From: JAMQKA01 sp043951865
GTDB taxonomy: Bacteria > Bacteroidota > Rhodothermia > Balneolales > Balneolaceae
Length of the DNA: 58,252 nt
Direction of reading: 5' to 3'
Assembly: GCF_043951865.1 (NCBI RefSeq)
Contig: NZ_JBINJF010000028.1
Location: 1-58,252, forward strand
The position numbers were made by a program, and so were the translations under genes. Below the pieces are notes generated by a model that saw only the letters and a list, made by a program, of their open reading frames with translations, was not told the DNA's origin and searched no databases. This document shows, piece by piece, positions 35,264 through 44,025 of the stretch (position 1 is its first letter; each line of letters begins with the position of its first letter).

Positions 35264-36291
35264 AAGTATTAGTAACAGGAACAGACGGGTACATAGGCTC
35301 AATATTGGGTCCATATCTTATTGACAGGGGTCATCAGGTTACCGGCCTCGATACTGGCTTTTATCGTTCCGGCTGGCTCTATAACGGGAACGGGAGTGCG
35401 GAGACCTATCCAACCTACATAAACAAAGATTTACGAGACATACAGCTGGAAGACCTTGAAGGTTACGATGCTGTTGTACATATGGCTGAACTGTCGAACG
35501 ACCCACTGGGGCAGGTAAACCCCGAAATCACCTTTAAGATCAACCACAAGGGGAGTGTAAGGATTGCGGAACTGTGCAAGCAGGCCGGGATTGAACGGTT
35601 TGTATACACCTCCTCATGCAGCGTGTACGGGGTGGGAGACGACAGCTACAAGACGGAAGAGTCTGAGCTCAACCCGCAGACGGCGTACGCCGAATGCAAA
35701 ACACTGGTCGAACGCGATGTGACGAAGCTGGCAGATGACACCTTTTCGCCCACTTTTTTACGCAATGCCACCGCCTACGGGGCCTCGCCGCGCATGCGGT
35801 TTGACATTGTGCTGAACAACCTGTCGGGCCTGGCATGGACGACCGGGGTCATAAAGATGATCAGTGACGGGCAGCCCTGGAGACCGCTGGTCCACGTCCG
35901 GGATATCTGCAAGGCGATTGGCTGCGCACTGGATGCACCGCGCGAGGCTGTTCACAACCAGATATTCAACGTGGGAGACACCAGCGAAAACTACCGGGTT
36001 AAAGAGATTGCCGAGATCGTTGGTGAGGTGTTTACCGGCTGTGAAGTCACGTTTGGCGATAGCGGGGGAGACAACCGGAGCTACCGGGTTTCGTTTGACA
36101 AGATCAACGAAAACCTGCCGGGGTTTTCCTGTGAGTATGATGCAAAGAGAGGGGCAGAGGAGCTCTACGAGGTGTTTTCCAAAATTGAACTGGACCCGGA
36201 CCTGTTCAACGACCGGCCGTATACGCGGTTGAAGCAGCTGACTTTTTTGCTGGAGACCGAACAGGTTGACGAAGAGCTGTTTTGGGTGTGA
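35260..36291 (+). CDS. NAD-dependent sugar epimerase/dehydratase
   Basis: Extended short-chain dehydrogenase of 343 residues: cofactor loop GTDGYIGSILGP (7-18), YTSSCSVYGVGD with catalytic Ser/Thr, and YAECKTLVE with the Tyr-Lys pair. Typically acts on a nucleotide-activated sugar. It heads an operon with rfbF and a C-methyltransferase, an arrangement seen in CDP- and branched-sugar pathways. The exact reaction (4,6-dehydratase, epimerase or 4-reductase) is not clear; it is not a typical RfbG. Confidence 0.82.
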   Translation: MKVLVTGTDGYIGSILGPYLIDRGHQVTGLDTGFYRSGWLYNGNGSAETYPTYINKDLRDIQLEDLEGYDAVVHMAELSNDPLGQVNPEITFKINHKGSVRIAELCKQAGIERFVYTSSCSVYGVGDDSYKTEESELNPQTAYAECKTLVERDVTKLADDTFSPTFLRNATAYGASPRMRFDIVLNNLSGLAWTTGVIKMISDGQPWRPLVHVRDICKAIGCALDAPREAVHNQIFNVGDTSENYRVKEIAEIVGEVFTGCEVTFGDSGGDNRSYRVSFDKINENLPGFSCEYDAKRGAEELYEVFSKIELDPDLFNDRPYTRLKQLTFLLETEQVDEELFWV

Positions 36292-36375
36292 GCTGCCGGG
36301 GAGAGACGATCTGAACCGGGCAAAAAAATAGTAAAATACAACGCAATACTAACAAAAAAGCAAGGGTGCCACAGG

Positions 36376-37209
36376 ATGAAAGCAGTAATTTTAGCAGGAG
36401 GATACGGAACCAGGTTGAGCGAAGAGACCTACATCAGGCCAAAGCCGATGGTGGAGATCGGAGAGCAGCCGATACTCTGGCATATCATGAAAATTTATTC
36501 CCACTACGGGATCAACGAGTTTATTATTTGTTGCGGCTATAAAGGGTCGATGATCAAAGACTACTTTGCCAATTATTTTTTACATCGCTCGGATGTGACC
36601 TTCGACATGAAAAAGAATGACATGAAGATCCATCAAAATGATGTGGAGCCCTGGAAGGTCACCCTTATTGACACGGGAGAGTCAACCATGACCGGGGGAC
36701 GGTTAAAGCGCGTGCAGGAGTATGTGGGGGACGACACCTTTTGCATGACCTACGGAGACGGCGTTAGCAATGTGAATATCGAAGAACTGGTTGCATTCCA
36801 CAAGCGCGAGGGATGCCTGGCCACGCTGACGGCCGTGCAGGAGCCCGGTCGCTTTGGCGTGTTCAAGCTGGATGAGGGAGACGTGCAGATCACCTCTTTC
36901 CAGGAGAAACCGATCGGGGCGGGCGCCTGGATCAACGGCGGTTTTTTTGTACTGGAACCGGGCGTTTTTGACTATATCAAGGGCGATGAGACCGTATGGG
37001 AGCATGATCCGCTGAGAAACCTGGCCCGGGATCGACAGCTGGTGGCCTTCAAGCACGACAGTTTTTGGCACCCGATGGATACCCTGCGCGATAAAAAGGT
37101 GCTCGACGGAATATGGAATACAGAAAATCCGCCGTGGAAAGTATGGGATGAACCGAAGGCACTGGAGAATGATACGGTGATCGACGAACTGGTTGAAAAC
37201 TATCAGTAA
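36376..37209 (+). CDS. rfbF: Glucose-1-phosphate cytidylyltransferase
   Basis: Makes CDP-glucose from CTP and glucose-1-phosphate, the entry to CDP-deoxy sugars. The 277-residue protein opens MKAVILAGGYGTRLSEET and has RPKPMVEIGEQPILWHIMK, then MTYGDGVSNVNI and FFVLEPGVFDYI, all characteristic of RfbF rather than RfbA. A Shine-Dalgarno is weak. An expected next enzyme, CDP-glucose 4,6-dehydratase (RfbG), is not recognised in the window. Confidence 0.93.
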   Translation: MKAVILAGGYGTRLSEETYIRPKPMVEIGEQPILWHIMKIYSHYGINEFIICCGYKGSMIKDYFANYFLHRSDVTFDMKKNDMKIHQNDVEPWKVTLIDTGESTMTGGRLKRVQEYVGDDTFCMTYGDGVSNVNIEELVAFHKREGCLATLTAVQEPGRFGVFKLDEGDVQITSFQEKPIGAGAWINGGFFVLEPGVFDYIKGDETVWEHDPLRNLARDRQLVAFKHDSFWHPMDTLRDKKVLDGIWNTENPPWKVWDEPKALENDTVIDELVENYQ

Positions 37210-37519
37210 AAGGATCAAGGAAGCCCGGGTTTGGGCTGTGTCATGATCCCGGGGATTTTAAAATCGCGGGAAATATTTTGCCACGGTCACATGAAATAAA
37301 AATGGGCTTTATGCCCTGCAGATAATTAAGTATACACGATTTAACCAATAACCACACCGGTGCAGATACATTTTCAAAATCGTTGCTTTATCAAAACTTC
37401 TAGCAATACAGTAACAATAAGTGGATCTGAAGTGATGACAAAAAACGATTTATTGAATCTTGAAAGGAAATAATTATCAAAATGAAACACTGCCAAATAA
37501 AATCAACGGGAGTAGCATC
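37210..37519. other. Gap between rfbF and the methyltransferase gene
   Basis: No gene of confidence. After rfbF, GGATCA (37212-37217) can pair with TGATCC (37243-37248) and the inner AGCCC with GGGCT, giving a structured region without a clear T-run. A 26-codon frame from ATG 37482 with AAAGGAAA before it overlaps the methyltransferase start in another frame; I do not call it. Confidence 0.45.
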
Positions 37520-38803
37520 ATGCAAGCATCAATGGTTGAAAGTAATAATAAAAATAGAGTAGAACGGAAAGCGCATACCACGCGCTGCCGATTTTGTAAC
37601 GAACCTCTTACAGATATTTTTGTAGATCTGGGGATGTCTCCGCTTTCAAATTCCTATCTTAAAGCGAGTGAGCTGGACCAGGCGGAACGGTTTTTCCCAC
37701 TCACGGCTATGGTCTGTTCTTCCTGTTACCTGGTACAGTTAAAGGTGTATGAGTCGCCCGAGGAGATCTTTTCCGACTATGCCTATTTTTCTTCCTACTC
37801 CGATTCCTGGTTGGAGCACGCCCGCCGCTATGTTGAAATGGTAACCCATCGATTCAACATTTCCGAGAATTCCTTTGTGGTGGAGCTGGCCAGCAACGAC
37901 GGCTACCTGCTGAAAAACTTTCTCAGCAAAAATGTCCCGATCCTTGGCATTGAGCCCGCAGAAAATGTGGCCCAGGCCGCAATAGAGAAGGGGATCCCCA
38001 CCTTAGTGGAGTTTTTCAGCAAGGAACTGGCGGAAGAGCTGGCATCTCAAAACAGGCGTGCCGATTTGATTGTCGCCAACAACGTACTTGCACACGTACC
38101 GGATATAAATAGTTTCGTGGGCGGGATAAAAACGCTGCTGAAACCGGAAGGGGTGGCCACGCTGGAATTCCCTCACTTGTTAAATCTTATTCGGGAAAAT
38201 GAGTTTGATACGATCTACCACGAGCACTTTTCCTACCTTTCGTTCCTGGCGGTCAGGACCATATTTGATTACCACGGGATGAACATTTTCGATGTGGATG
38301 AGATACCGACCCATGGCGGATCGCTGCGTATCTACGCCTGTCACAAGAACAGCTCTCATGAGCAGCAGCCATCGGTTAGAGCCCTGCATGACAAGGAGAT
38401 TTCAGCCGGGCTCGATCAACTCTCTACCTACTATCATTTTTCTCAGGATGTCCAACAGCTTAAACGCGATCTGTTGGAGACCTTGATCCGAATCAAAAAT
38501 GAGGGAAAGAGAATTGCCGGATATGGAGCGGCGGCCAAAGGAAATACACTGCTGAACTATTGCGGGGTGCGAACCGACATAATTGACTATGTCGTGGATC
38601 GCAACCCCAATAAAGCGGGGAAATTCCTCCCGGGCACGCACATCCCGGTTAAGGAAGTGGGAACGGTAAGGGAGGACAAGCCCGACTACCTGATGATTCT
38701 GCCGTGGAACCTGAAAGAGGAGATAATCGATCAAAACAGTTTTATACGTGATTGGGGAGGAAAGTTTATTATCCCGATCCCGCACGTTCATATTGTTGAC
38801 TGA
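37520..38803 (+). CDS. SAM-dependent sugar C-methyltransferase
   Basis: The 427-residue protein has the three parts of the TylCIII/NovU C-3 methyltransferase group: an N-terminal zinc site (CRFC and CSSC), a SAM-binding domain (VVELASNDGYLLKNF), and a C-terminal Rossmann-like part (GYGAAAKGNTLLNY). These enzymes add a methyl branch to a 4-keto nucleotide sugar. I chose ATG 37520, preceded by GGGAG; an earlier in-frame TTG (37460) adds 20 poor residues. With rfbF it points to a branched-chain deoxy sugar. Confidence 0.85.
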   Translation: MQASMVESNNKNRVERKAHTTRCRFCNEPLTDIFVDLGMSPLSNSYLKASELDQAERFFPLTAMVCSSCYLVQLKVYESPEEIFSDYAYFSSYSDSWLEHARRYVEMVTHRFNISENSFVVELASNDGYLLKNFLSKNVPILGIEPAENVAQAAIEKGIPTLVEFFSKELAEELASQNRRADLIVANNVLAHVPDINSFVGGIKTLLKPEGVATLEFPHLLNLIRENEFDTIYHEHFSYLSFLAVRTIFDYHGMNIFDVDEIPTHGGSLRIYACHKNSSHEQQPSVRALHDKEISAGLDQLSTYYHFSQDVQQLKRDLLETLIRIKNEGKRIAGYGAAAKGNTLLNYCGVRTDIIDYVVDRNPNKAGKFLPGTHIPVKEVGTVREDKPDYLMILPWNLKEEIIDQNSFIRDWGGKFIIPIPHVHIVD

Positions 38804-38844
38804 ATCAGTACACAAACAAGATAGCGATAAATTAAATCGAGAGA

Positions 38845-40149
38845 ATGAAGATTCGAATTTTGGGTACAGGTATGGCCGGCTTCGGGGCTGCGTATTGTTT
38901 GCGGCAGGAGGGGGTCGGGGGAGAAATATGCATGTACGATAAAAATCCGTACATCGGCGGACACACCGCCTCCTACGAAACGGATGACGGGTTTATTTTT
39001 GACGACGGTCCCCATATCTCCTTTACCGACGACGAACGGCTGCAACAACTATTTGCCGAAAATATCGATCACGAGTATGAGACGCTCAAGGCCACGGTCA
39101 ACAACTACTGGAAGGGCCACTGGATCAAGCACCCGGCCCAGTGTAATCTTCACGGGCTGCCTTCCGACCTCGTGGTTGATGTGATTGACGATTTTGTCGA
39201 AGCCAAGTACAGGAGCAATGGCCAGATCAGTAACTACAAGGAGTGGCTTTACGCCAAATTCGGTGAAACCTTTGCAGAGACGTTCCCGATGGTGTACGGA
39301 AAAAAATACCACACGGTTGAGGCCGAAAAGATGGATATAGACTGGCTGGGGCCCCGCCTCTACCAGCCCGACCTGAAAGAGGTGTTGCAGGGCGCCCTGG
39401 TGGAGTCCACGCCCGATGTTCACTACGTCGACAAGTTCCGGTACCCTACGCAGGGTGGATTTGTCCATTACCTGCAGAAGTTTACCGAGCTGGCCGACAT
39501 CAAACTGAATCACAAAGTAACGGGTATTGATGCCAAAAATAAACTAATCCGCTTCGCCAACGGGAAAACCGTCGAATATGATGAGGTTCTTTCATCCATA
39601 CCCCTGCCGGAACTTGTTACAAATATTATACAAGACGTTCCGGAGGATGTGGCAAGGGCGGGAGAGCAGCTGGCTTGTACCAGCTGCATCATTGTAAATA
39701 TAGGGGTGGATCGCGATGATTTTACCGAGGCGGTCTGGACCTATTTCTATGACCCGGATATTATCTTTACGCGGTTGAGCTTTCCCCACCTGATGTCGCC
39801 GAATAATGTTCCCCCCGGCTGCGGAAGCATCCAGGCCGAGATCTACTTTTCCGACAAATACCGGCCGGTAGACCGCAAGCCGGAAGACTGCATCGAGCCG
39901 GTTATCGCCGACCTCAAGCGGTGTGGATTGATCAGCGAAGAGGATACGATCCTCCATAAAAGCACGCTGTTCATCAAATATGCCAACGTCATTTTTGACC
40001 TCGACCGGCAGCAGGCCCTGGAGACGGTCCACGGCTACCTGGATGATATCGGGATACGCTATTGCGGCCGCTACGGAGACTGGGGCTACATATGGACCGA
40101 CCAGGCGTTCAAAAGCGGGGAAGAGGCGGCAGCCGGCATACCCTCGTGA
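38845..40149 (+). CDS. FAD-dependent NAD(P)-binding oxidoreductase, copy 1
   Basis: A 434-residue flavoprotein: ILGTGMAGFGAAYCLRQEG (dinucleotide-binding loop), MYDKNPYIGGHT and DDGPHIS resemble the amine-oxidase/protoporphyrinogen-oxidase fold and also UDP-galactopyranose mutase. The substrate is unknown; in this locus it may oxidise or isomerise a nucleotide sugar. It is last in the CDP-sugar operon. A second copy at 42469 is well over 80 per cent identical by eye. Confidence 0.72.
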   Translation: MKIRILGTGMAGFGAAYCLRQEGVGGEICMYDKNPYIGGHTASYETDDGFIFDDGPHISFTDDERLQQLFAENIDHEYETLKATVNNYWKGHWIKHPAQCNLHGLPSDLVVDVIDDFVEAKYRSNGQISNYKEWLYAKFGETFAETFPMVYGKKYHTVEAEKMDIDWLGPRLYQPDLKEVLQGALVESTPDVHYVDKFRYPTQGGFVHYLQKFTELADIKLNHKVTGIDAKNKLIRFANGKTVEYDEVLSSIPLPELVTNIIQDVPEDVARAGEQLACTSCIIVNIGVDRDDFTEAVWTYFYDPDIIFTRLSFPHLMSPNNVPPGCGSIQAEIYFSDKYRPVDRKPEDCIEPVIADLKRCGLISEEDTILHKSTLFIKYANVIFDLDRQQALETVHGYLDDIGIRYCGRYGDWGYIWTDQAFKSGEEAAAGIPS

Positions 40150-40372
40150 ACAAAACTTGACGCCACATTGATTCTGGTTTTAACCTTTCCGACGGCAATT
40201 TTTTGTTCGTTTTTAAATCTTTAAAAAAAATAACCGGGAAAGATGATTGGAAACCTCAATAGAAAAAAAAGCGATCCTCCCAGTAGAGCTGTTCCTTTTG
40301 GCTTGATCCAATAGGATAAAAAGATCTGGGGGAAATGGGCCAAACGCTTCAGCAGCATAGATTTAAAACCCC

Positions 40373-40409
40373 GGGTAATTTTTACACAATGTTTGCGTAA
40401 AAATTACTC
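40373..40409. promoter_or_regulatory. Enhancer palindrome C
   Basis: Arms GGGTAATTTTTAC (40373-40385) and GTAAAAATTACTC (40397-40409), 11 bases apart, with one mismatch at the outer arm end. It is about 136 bp ahead of the -24 of the sigma-54 promoter at 40527, in the 770-bp stretch between the first flavoprotein gene and rfbC. No gene is supported between 40150 and 40373. Confidence 0.8.
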
Positions 40410-40526
40410 GGTGCATTTTCTGCTGATAGAAGGAATCAACAATCGAATTAATGGTGAGAGTCCGGCACGAGATAAAATTATGTGTTTAATCGCTCTCAAT
40501 GGCGATTTAAGAAAATGTTGCAAAAC

Positions 40527-40541
40527 TGGCACGCTTCTTGA
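40527..40541 (+). promoter_or_regulatory. Sigma-54 promoter of the rfbC operon
   Basis: TGGCACGCTTCTTGA: perfect -24, 5-base spacing, TTGA -12, one base different from the promoters at 25272 and 34975. Predicted start near 40552. Confidence 0.8.
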
Positions 40542-40551
40542 TTTAATATTG

Positions 40552-40921
40552 GTGGATTGAGACGAGAAGGTCGCTTCAACAGTACAAGAGGCTTTGAAAG
40601 CCAAGGGGTTTGGCAACGGCTTCAACATATTGACAAGTGCAAATATTGAGACACCGAATTTACGAGACTGGCTATACATCAAGAGAGATGTGCTTTTGCC
40701 GTCGAAGAAATTCGGCACACATGCACTTGTAGCGTTGGTCCGAGACCGGCCACGGGGTAACTATTGCCTTTGTGGGCGTCTCGGTAACCTTCGCAAAAAC
40801 CATTTAGAGTGACAAAACGGGTTGACTAACCCTGTCAAAGATAAAACATCTGTTTTAAAACTGGCATCGGCATATTAGCTGAATGCAGAACAGCCAAACT
40901 ATAATTATCTCAGACAAAACC
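40552..40921 (+). promoter_or_regulatory. Long leader of the rfbC transcript with a possible small ORF
   Basis: About 370 bases separate the predicted start from rfbC. A frame without stops runs from about 40561 to 40812; its only usual start is TTG 40594 (72 codons, including GFGNGFNILTSANIET and KFGTHALVALVRDRP). Whether it is translated is unclear. Just after its stop, GACA-GGGTT (40811-40826) can pair with AACCC-TGTC (to 40836), a hairpin without a T-run. Confidence 0.4.
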
Positions 40922-41479
40922 ATGCTATTTAAAAAGACGGATCTAAAGGACGCATACATAATCGAGCTGGAAAGATATGCTGATACCCGGGGATTCTTTG
41001 CGAGGGCATTTTGTGAAAAAGAGTTTGCCAATAATGGAATCAAATTTCCGGTGGTCCAGGCAAATACCTCATACAGTCAAAAAAAACATACACTCAGAGG
41101 GATGCACTACCAGCAGGAACCTCACCAGGAGGCCAAGCTGATTAAATGTACAAAGGGGGCGATATTTGATGCGATCATCGACATGCGTCCGAATTCTCCA
41201 ACCTTTAAGAAATGGATCGGGGTCGAACTCAATCAGGATAACCGCAGAATGCTCTACGTGCCGGAGGGTTTTGCCCACGGCTTTCTCACCCTCGAAGATG
41301 ATACCGAGGTATACTACCCGGTGTCCGAATTCTACGCTCCCGGCGCGGAAAAGGGGATCCGGTGGAATGATCCTGAATTTAATATCAAGTGGCCGGCGGA
41401 ACCGGAGGTGATTTCCAGAAAAGACAGAAGCTGGCCGCTTTTCGATGATTCCAGGAACAATAAAACGGTGGAAGTATAA
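40922..41479 (+). CDS. rfbC: dTDP-4-dehydrorhamnose 3,5-epimerase family protein
   Basis: A 185-residue cupin-fold epimerase of 4-keto-6-deoxy nucleotide sugars. Motifs: RGFFARAFCEKEF, LRGMHYQ with catalytic His, VPEGFAHGFLTLED, and the usual Tyr in the YYPVSEFYAP segment. I start at ATG 40922, which fits the family N-terminus (MLFKKTDLKDAYIIE); ATG 40883 would add 13 residues. No rfbA, rfbB or rfbD accompany it, so it probably acts on the CDP-linked or methyl-branched sugar of this locus rather than on dTDP-rhamnose. Confidence 0.88.
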   Translation: MLFKKTDLKDAYIIELERYADTRGFFARAFCEKEFANNGIKFPVVQANTSYSQKKHTLRGMHYQQEPHQEAKLIKCTKGAIFDAIIDMRPNSPTFKKWIGVELNQDNRRMLYVPEGFAHGFLTLEDDTEVYYPVSEFYAPGAEKGIRWNDPEFNIKWPAEPEVISRKDRSWPLFDDSRNNKTVEV

Positions 41480-41523
41480 CACAGACGCCTGCCAATTTTT
41501 TTGAACGCCAATATTGCAATATC

Positions 41524-42444
41524 ATGAAAAAAATTATTCTTACCGGGGCTACCGGTTTTATCGGTACCCACACCATCCCATTTCTTCAGGATCTCGGATA
41601 CGATGTCCACGCTGTCACTTCAAAAGACAACACGAGGGACCTCCGGGCCGATGTTACCTGGCATTCGGTGGACCTGCTGAATGCTTACCAGGTTGCCGCT
41701 CTTTGCGAGCGTGTGAAGGCTTCCGGGCTGCTACACCTGGCCTGGTATGACGATCCCAAACAACGAATGACATCCGGGCATAATATTGAATGGGTCGAAG
41801 CCACGCTGCACCTGGCGCGCAGGTTTGCTGAAAACGGGGGAGAGAGAATCGTTTTCGGGGGGAGTTGTACCGAGTACGACTGGAAGTACGGGTATTGCAG
41901 CGAAGGGATTACCCCAACACAGCCCGAATCGATCTATGGTGAGTGTAAAACGTCTGTACATAACATCCTCGAAAAATTTTCCGCCAAAACGGGACTCAGC
42001 TACGTCACCGGCAGAATATTTTTCGTCTATGGTCCCCACGAGGCCGAAAATCGGCTTGTGGCATACGCCATCCGGTCGCTGTTGATGAACAAGCAGGCAA
42101 ACTTCTCCCATGGCAACCAGATGAGAGATTATCTCCATGTTGCAGATGTGGCGGATGCCCTGGTGGCACTGCTGGCAAGCGAGGTAACCGGCGCTGTTAA
42201 CATCGGTTCCGGGCGGGCCGTCAAGTTACGCGAAATTGTCGACCTGGCGGGAGAAAAGCTGGATGGAACAGACCTGCTGCACTACGGACCGGTCGAGAGC
42301 AAATTTGACTCCCCGGTGGTACTTGCAGATATAACCAGGCTTCGGGATGAGGTGGGATGGACTCCCCATTTTGACCTCGAGGACGGCATAGATGACACGA
42401 TCGAATGGTGGAAAAAGGAATTAAATGTTGCAACATCACAATAA
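41524..42444 (+). CDS. NAD-dependent sugar epimerase/reductase
   Basis: Extended short-chain dehydrogenase of 306 residues with cofactor loop GATGFIGTHTIP (8-19), FGGSCTEYDW (variant Ser strand) and the YGECKTSVH Tyr-Lys pair. The combination of rfbC-like epimerase and this enzyme suggests it performs the final 4-keto reduction. Tightly placed between rfbC (44 bases) and the second flavoprotein gene (24 bases). Confidence 0.82.
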   Translation: MKKIILTGATGFIGTHTIPFLQDLGYDVHAVTSKDNTRDLRADVTWHSVDLLNAYQVAALCERVKASGLLHLAWYDDPKQRMTSGHNIEWVEATLHLARRFAENGGERIVFGGSCTEYDWKYGYCSEGITPTQPESIYGECKTSVHNILEKFSAKTGLSYVTGRIFFVYGPHEAENRLVAYAIRSLLMNKQANFSHGNQMRDYLHVADVADALVALLASEVTGAVNIGSGRAVKLREIVDLAGEKLDGTDLLHYGPVESKFDSPVVLADITRLRDEVGWTPHFDLEDGIDDTIEWWKKELNVATSQ

Positions 42445-42468
42445 AAAACAATTAAAAATAGCGATAAT

Positions 42469-43770
42469 ATGATTTGCATATTGGGAACAGGAATGGCCGG
42501 TTTCGGGGCCGCTTACAGGCTGCGCCAGGAAGGGGTGGATCAGGAGATCCGCATGTACGACAAAAATTCATATATCGGGGGGCACACCGCATCGTTCGAG
42601 ATGGAAGACGGTTTTATTTTTGACGACGGACCTCATATTTCATTTACCGAGGATGAACGCATCCGCGACTTGTTGGCTGAAAACGTGGACCAGGAGTTTG
42701 AAACAGTGAAGGCCTCAGTGAATAACTACTGGCAGGGCCACTGGATCAAGCACCCGGCACAGTGCAACCTGTACGGTTTGCCTGAGGACCTGATTGTTGA
42801 GGTACTGGATGACTTTATCGAGGCGAAGCACAAATCCAACGGGAATATCACCAATTACAAAGAGTGGCTGTATGCCAAGTTCGGGGAAACCTTCGCAGAA
42901 ACCTTTCCCATGGTGTACGGCAAAAAGTATCACACGGTGGAGGCCGAAAATATGGATATCGACTGGCTGGGCCCCCGCCTGTATCAGCCCGATATGAAAG
43001 AGGTACTCGAAGGAGCGTTAAAACCGGCAACGCCCGATGTCCACTACATTGACAAATTCAGGTACCCGACAGAGGGTGGATTCGCCCATTACCTGGATAA
43101 ATTTACCGAACTGGCCGACATCAAGCTGAATCACAAAGTCACGGGTATTGATGCCAAAAATAAGCTGATTCGATTCGGTAATGGAAAAACCGTCGAATAT
43201 GATGAGGTTCTTTCGTCGATACCGCTGCCGGAGCTGACGGGCAATATCATTGAGGATGTACCCGCCGATGTGGCCGAAGCCGGCGCAAAGCTGGCCTGTA
43301 CGAGCTGTATTTTGGTGAACATCGGGATCGACCGCGACGACTTTACCGAGGCGATATGGACCTATTTCTACGACCCGGATATCATCTTTACGCGGCTGAG
43401 TTTTCCCCACCTGATGTCACCAAATACGGTCCCGGACGGTTGTGGAAGCATCCAGGCCGAGATCTACTTTTCCGACAAATACCGGCCGGTAGACCGCAAG
43501 CCGGAAGATTGCATCGAGCCGGTTATCGCCGACCTCAAGCGGTGCGGGTTGATCAGCGAAGAGGATACTATTCTTCATAAAAGCACGGGCTTTATATCCT
43601 ATGCCAACGTCATTTTTGATCTTGACCGGCAGCAGGCCCTCGAGACGGTCCACGGCTACCTGGATGATATCGGGATACGCTATTGCGGCCGCTACGGAGA
43701 CTGGGGCTATATCTGGACCGACCAGGCGTTCAGGAGCGGAGAGAACGCGGCCAGTCAAATGTTGAACTGA
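42469..43770 (+). CDS. FAD-dependent NAD(P)-binding oxidoreductase, copy 2
   Basis: A 433-residue paralogue of the protein at 38845. It keeps ILGTGMAGFGAAYRLRQEG, IGGHTASFEMED and the C-terminal RYCGRYGDWGYIWTD. Differences are concentrated in the N-terminal half. In places such as 43446-43555 the DNA is nearly identical to copy 1, even at silent sites, which suggests gene conversion. It ends the rfbC operon. Keeping two copies in two operons with the same type of promoter suggests distinct partners or a dosage need. Confidence 0.72.
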   Translation: MICILGTGMAGFGAAYRLRQEGVDQEIRMYDKNSYIGGHTASFEMEDGFIFDDGPHISFTEDERIRDLLAENVDQEFETVKASVNNYWQGHWIKHPAQCNLYGLPEDLIVEVLDDFIEAKHKSNGNITNYKEWLYAKFGETFAETFPMVYGKKYHTVEAENMDIDWLGPRLYQPDMKEVLEGALKPATPDVHYIDKFRYPTEGGFAHYLDKFTELADIKLNHKVTGIDAKNKLIRFGNGKTVEYDEVLSSIPLPELTGNIIEDVPADVAEAGAKLACTSCILVNIGIDRDDFTEAIWTYFYDPDIIFTRLSFPHLMSPNTVPDGCGSIQAEIYFSDKYRPVDRKPEDCIEPVIADLKRCGLISEEDTILHKSTGFISYANVIFDLDRQQALETVHGYLDDIGIRYCGRYGDWGYIWTDQAFRSGENAASQMLN

Positions 43771-44025
43771 ATTTCGTGTTTAATCCTATATAGAAAAAAC
43801 CTTGTTATAAGACATTTCTGTATGATGTAGTATCAAAACTTTGTCTGTTGTGTAGAAAAGTTGACTTAGATTTTTAAAGAGCGAAGTGAGGGTTTGACCA
43901 TACTAATCATGCACGATACAGTTGTTTGTAATTAGTAAATGTGAAAAATACTTACTGCGAAAACGAAAATAACTAAAAGAACAACTTTGCAAAACACTTA
44001 TACTAAAAAAAATATCTTTTATAAT

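Noticed and set aside
36366..36380. Minus-strand TGGCAC near the start of rfbF
   Set aside because: The TTGC that follows is only two bases away instead of five, and there is no gene to drive on that strand.
37482..37562. 26-codon frame overlapping the methyltransferase start
   Set aside because: It has a fair ribosome site but no similarity and no overlap pattern like that at 35168 and 35260.
40860..40880. TGGCATCGGCATATTAGC as a fifth sigma-54 promoter
   Set aside because: The -24 is imperfect and no TTG[C/A/T] element stands five bases after it.
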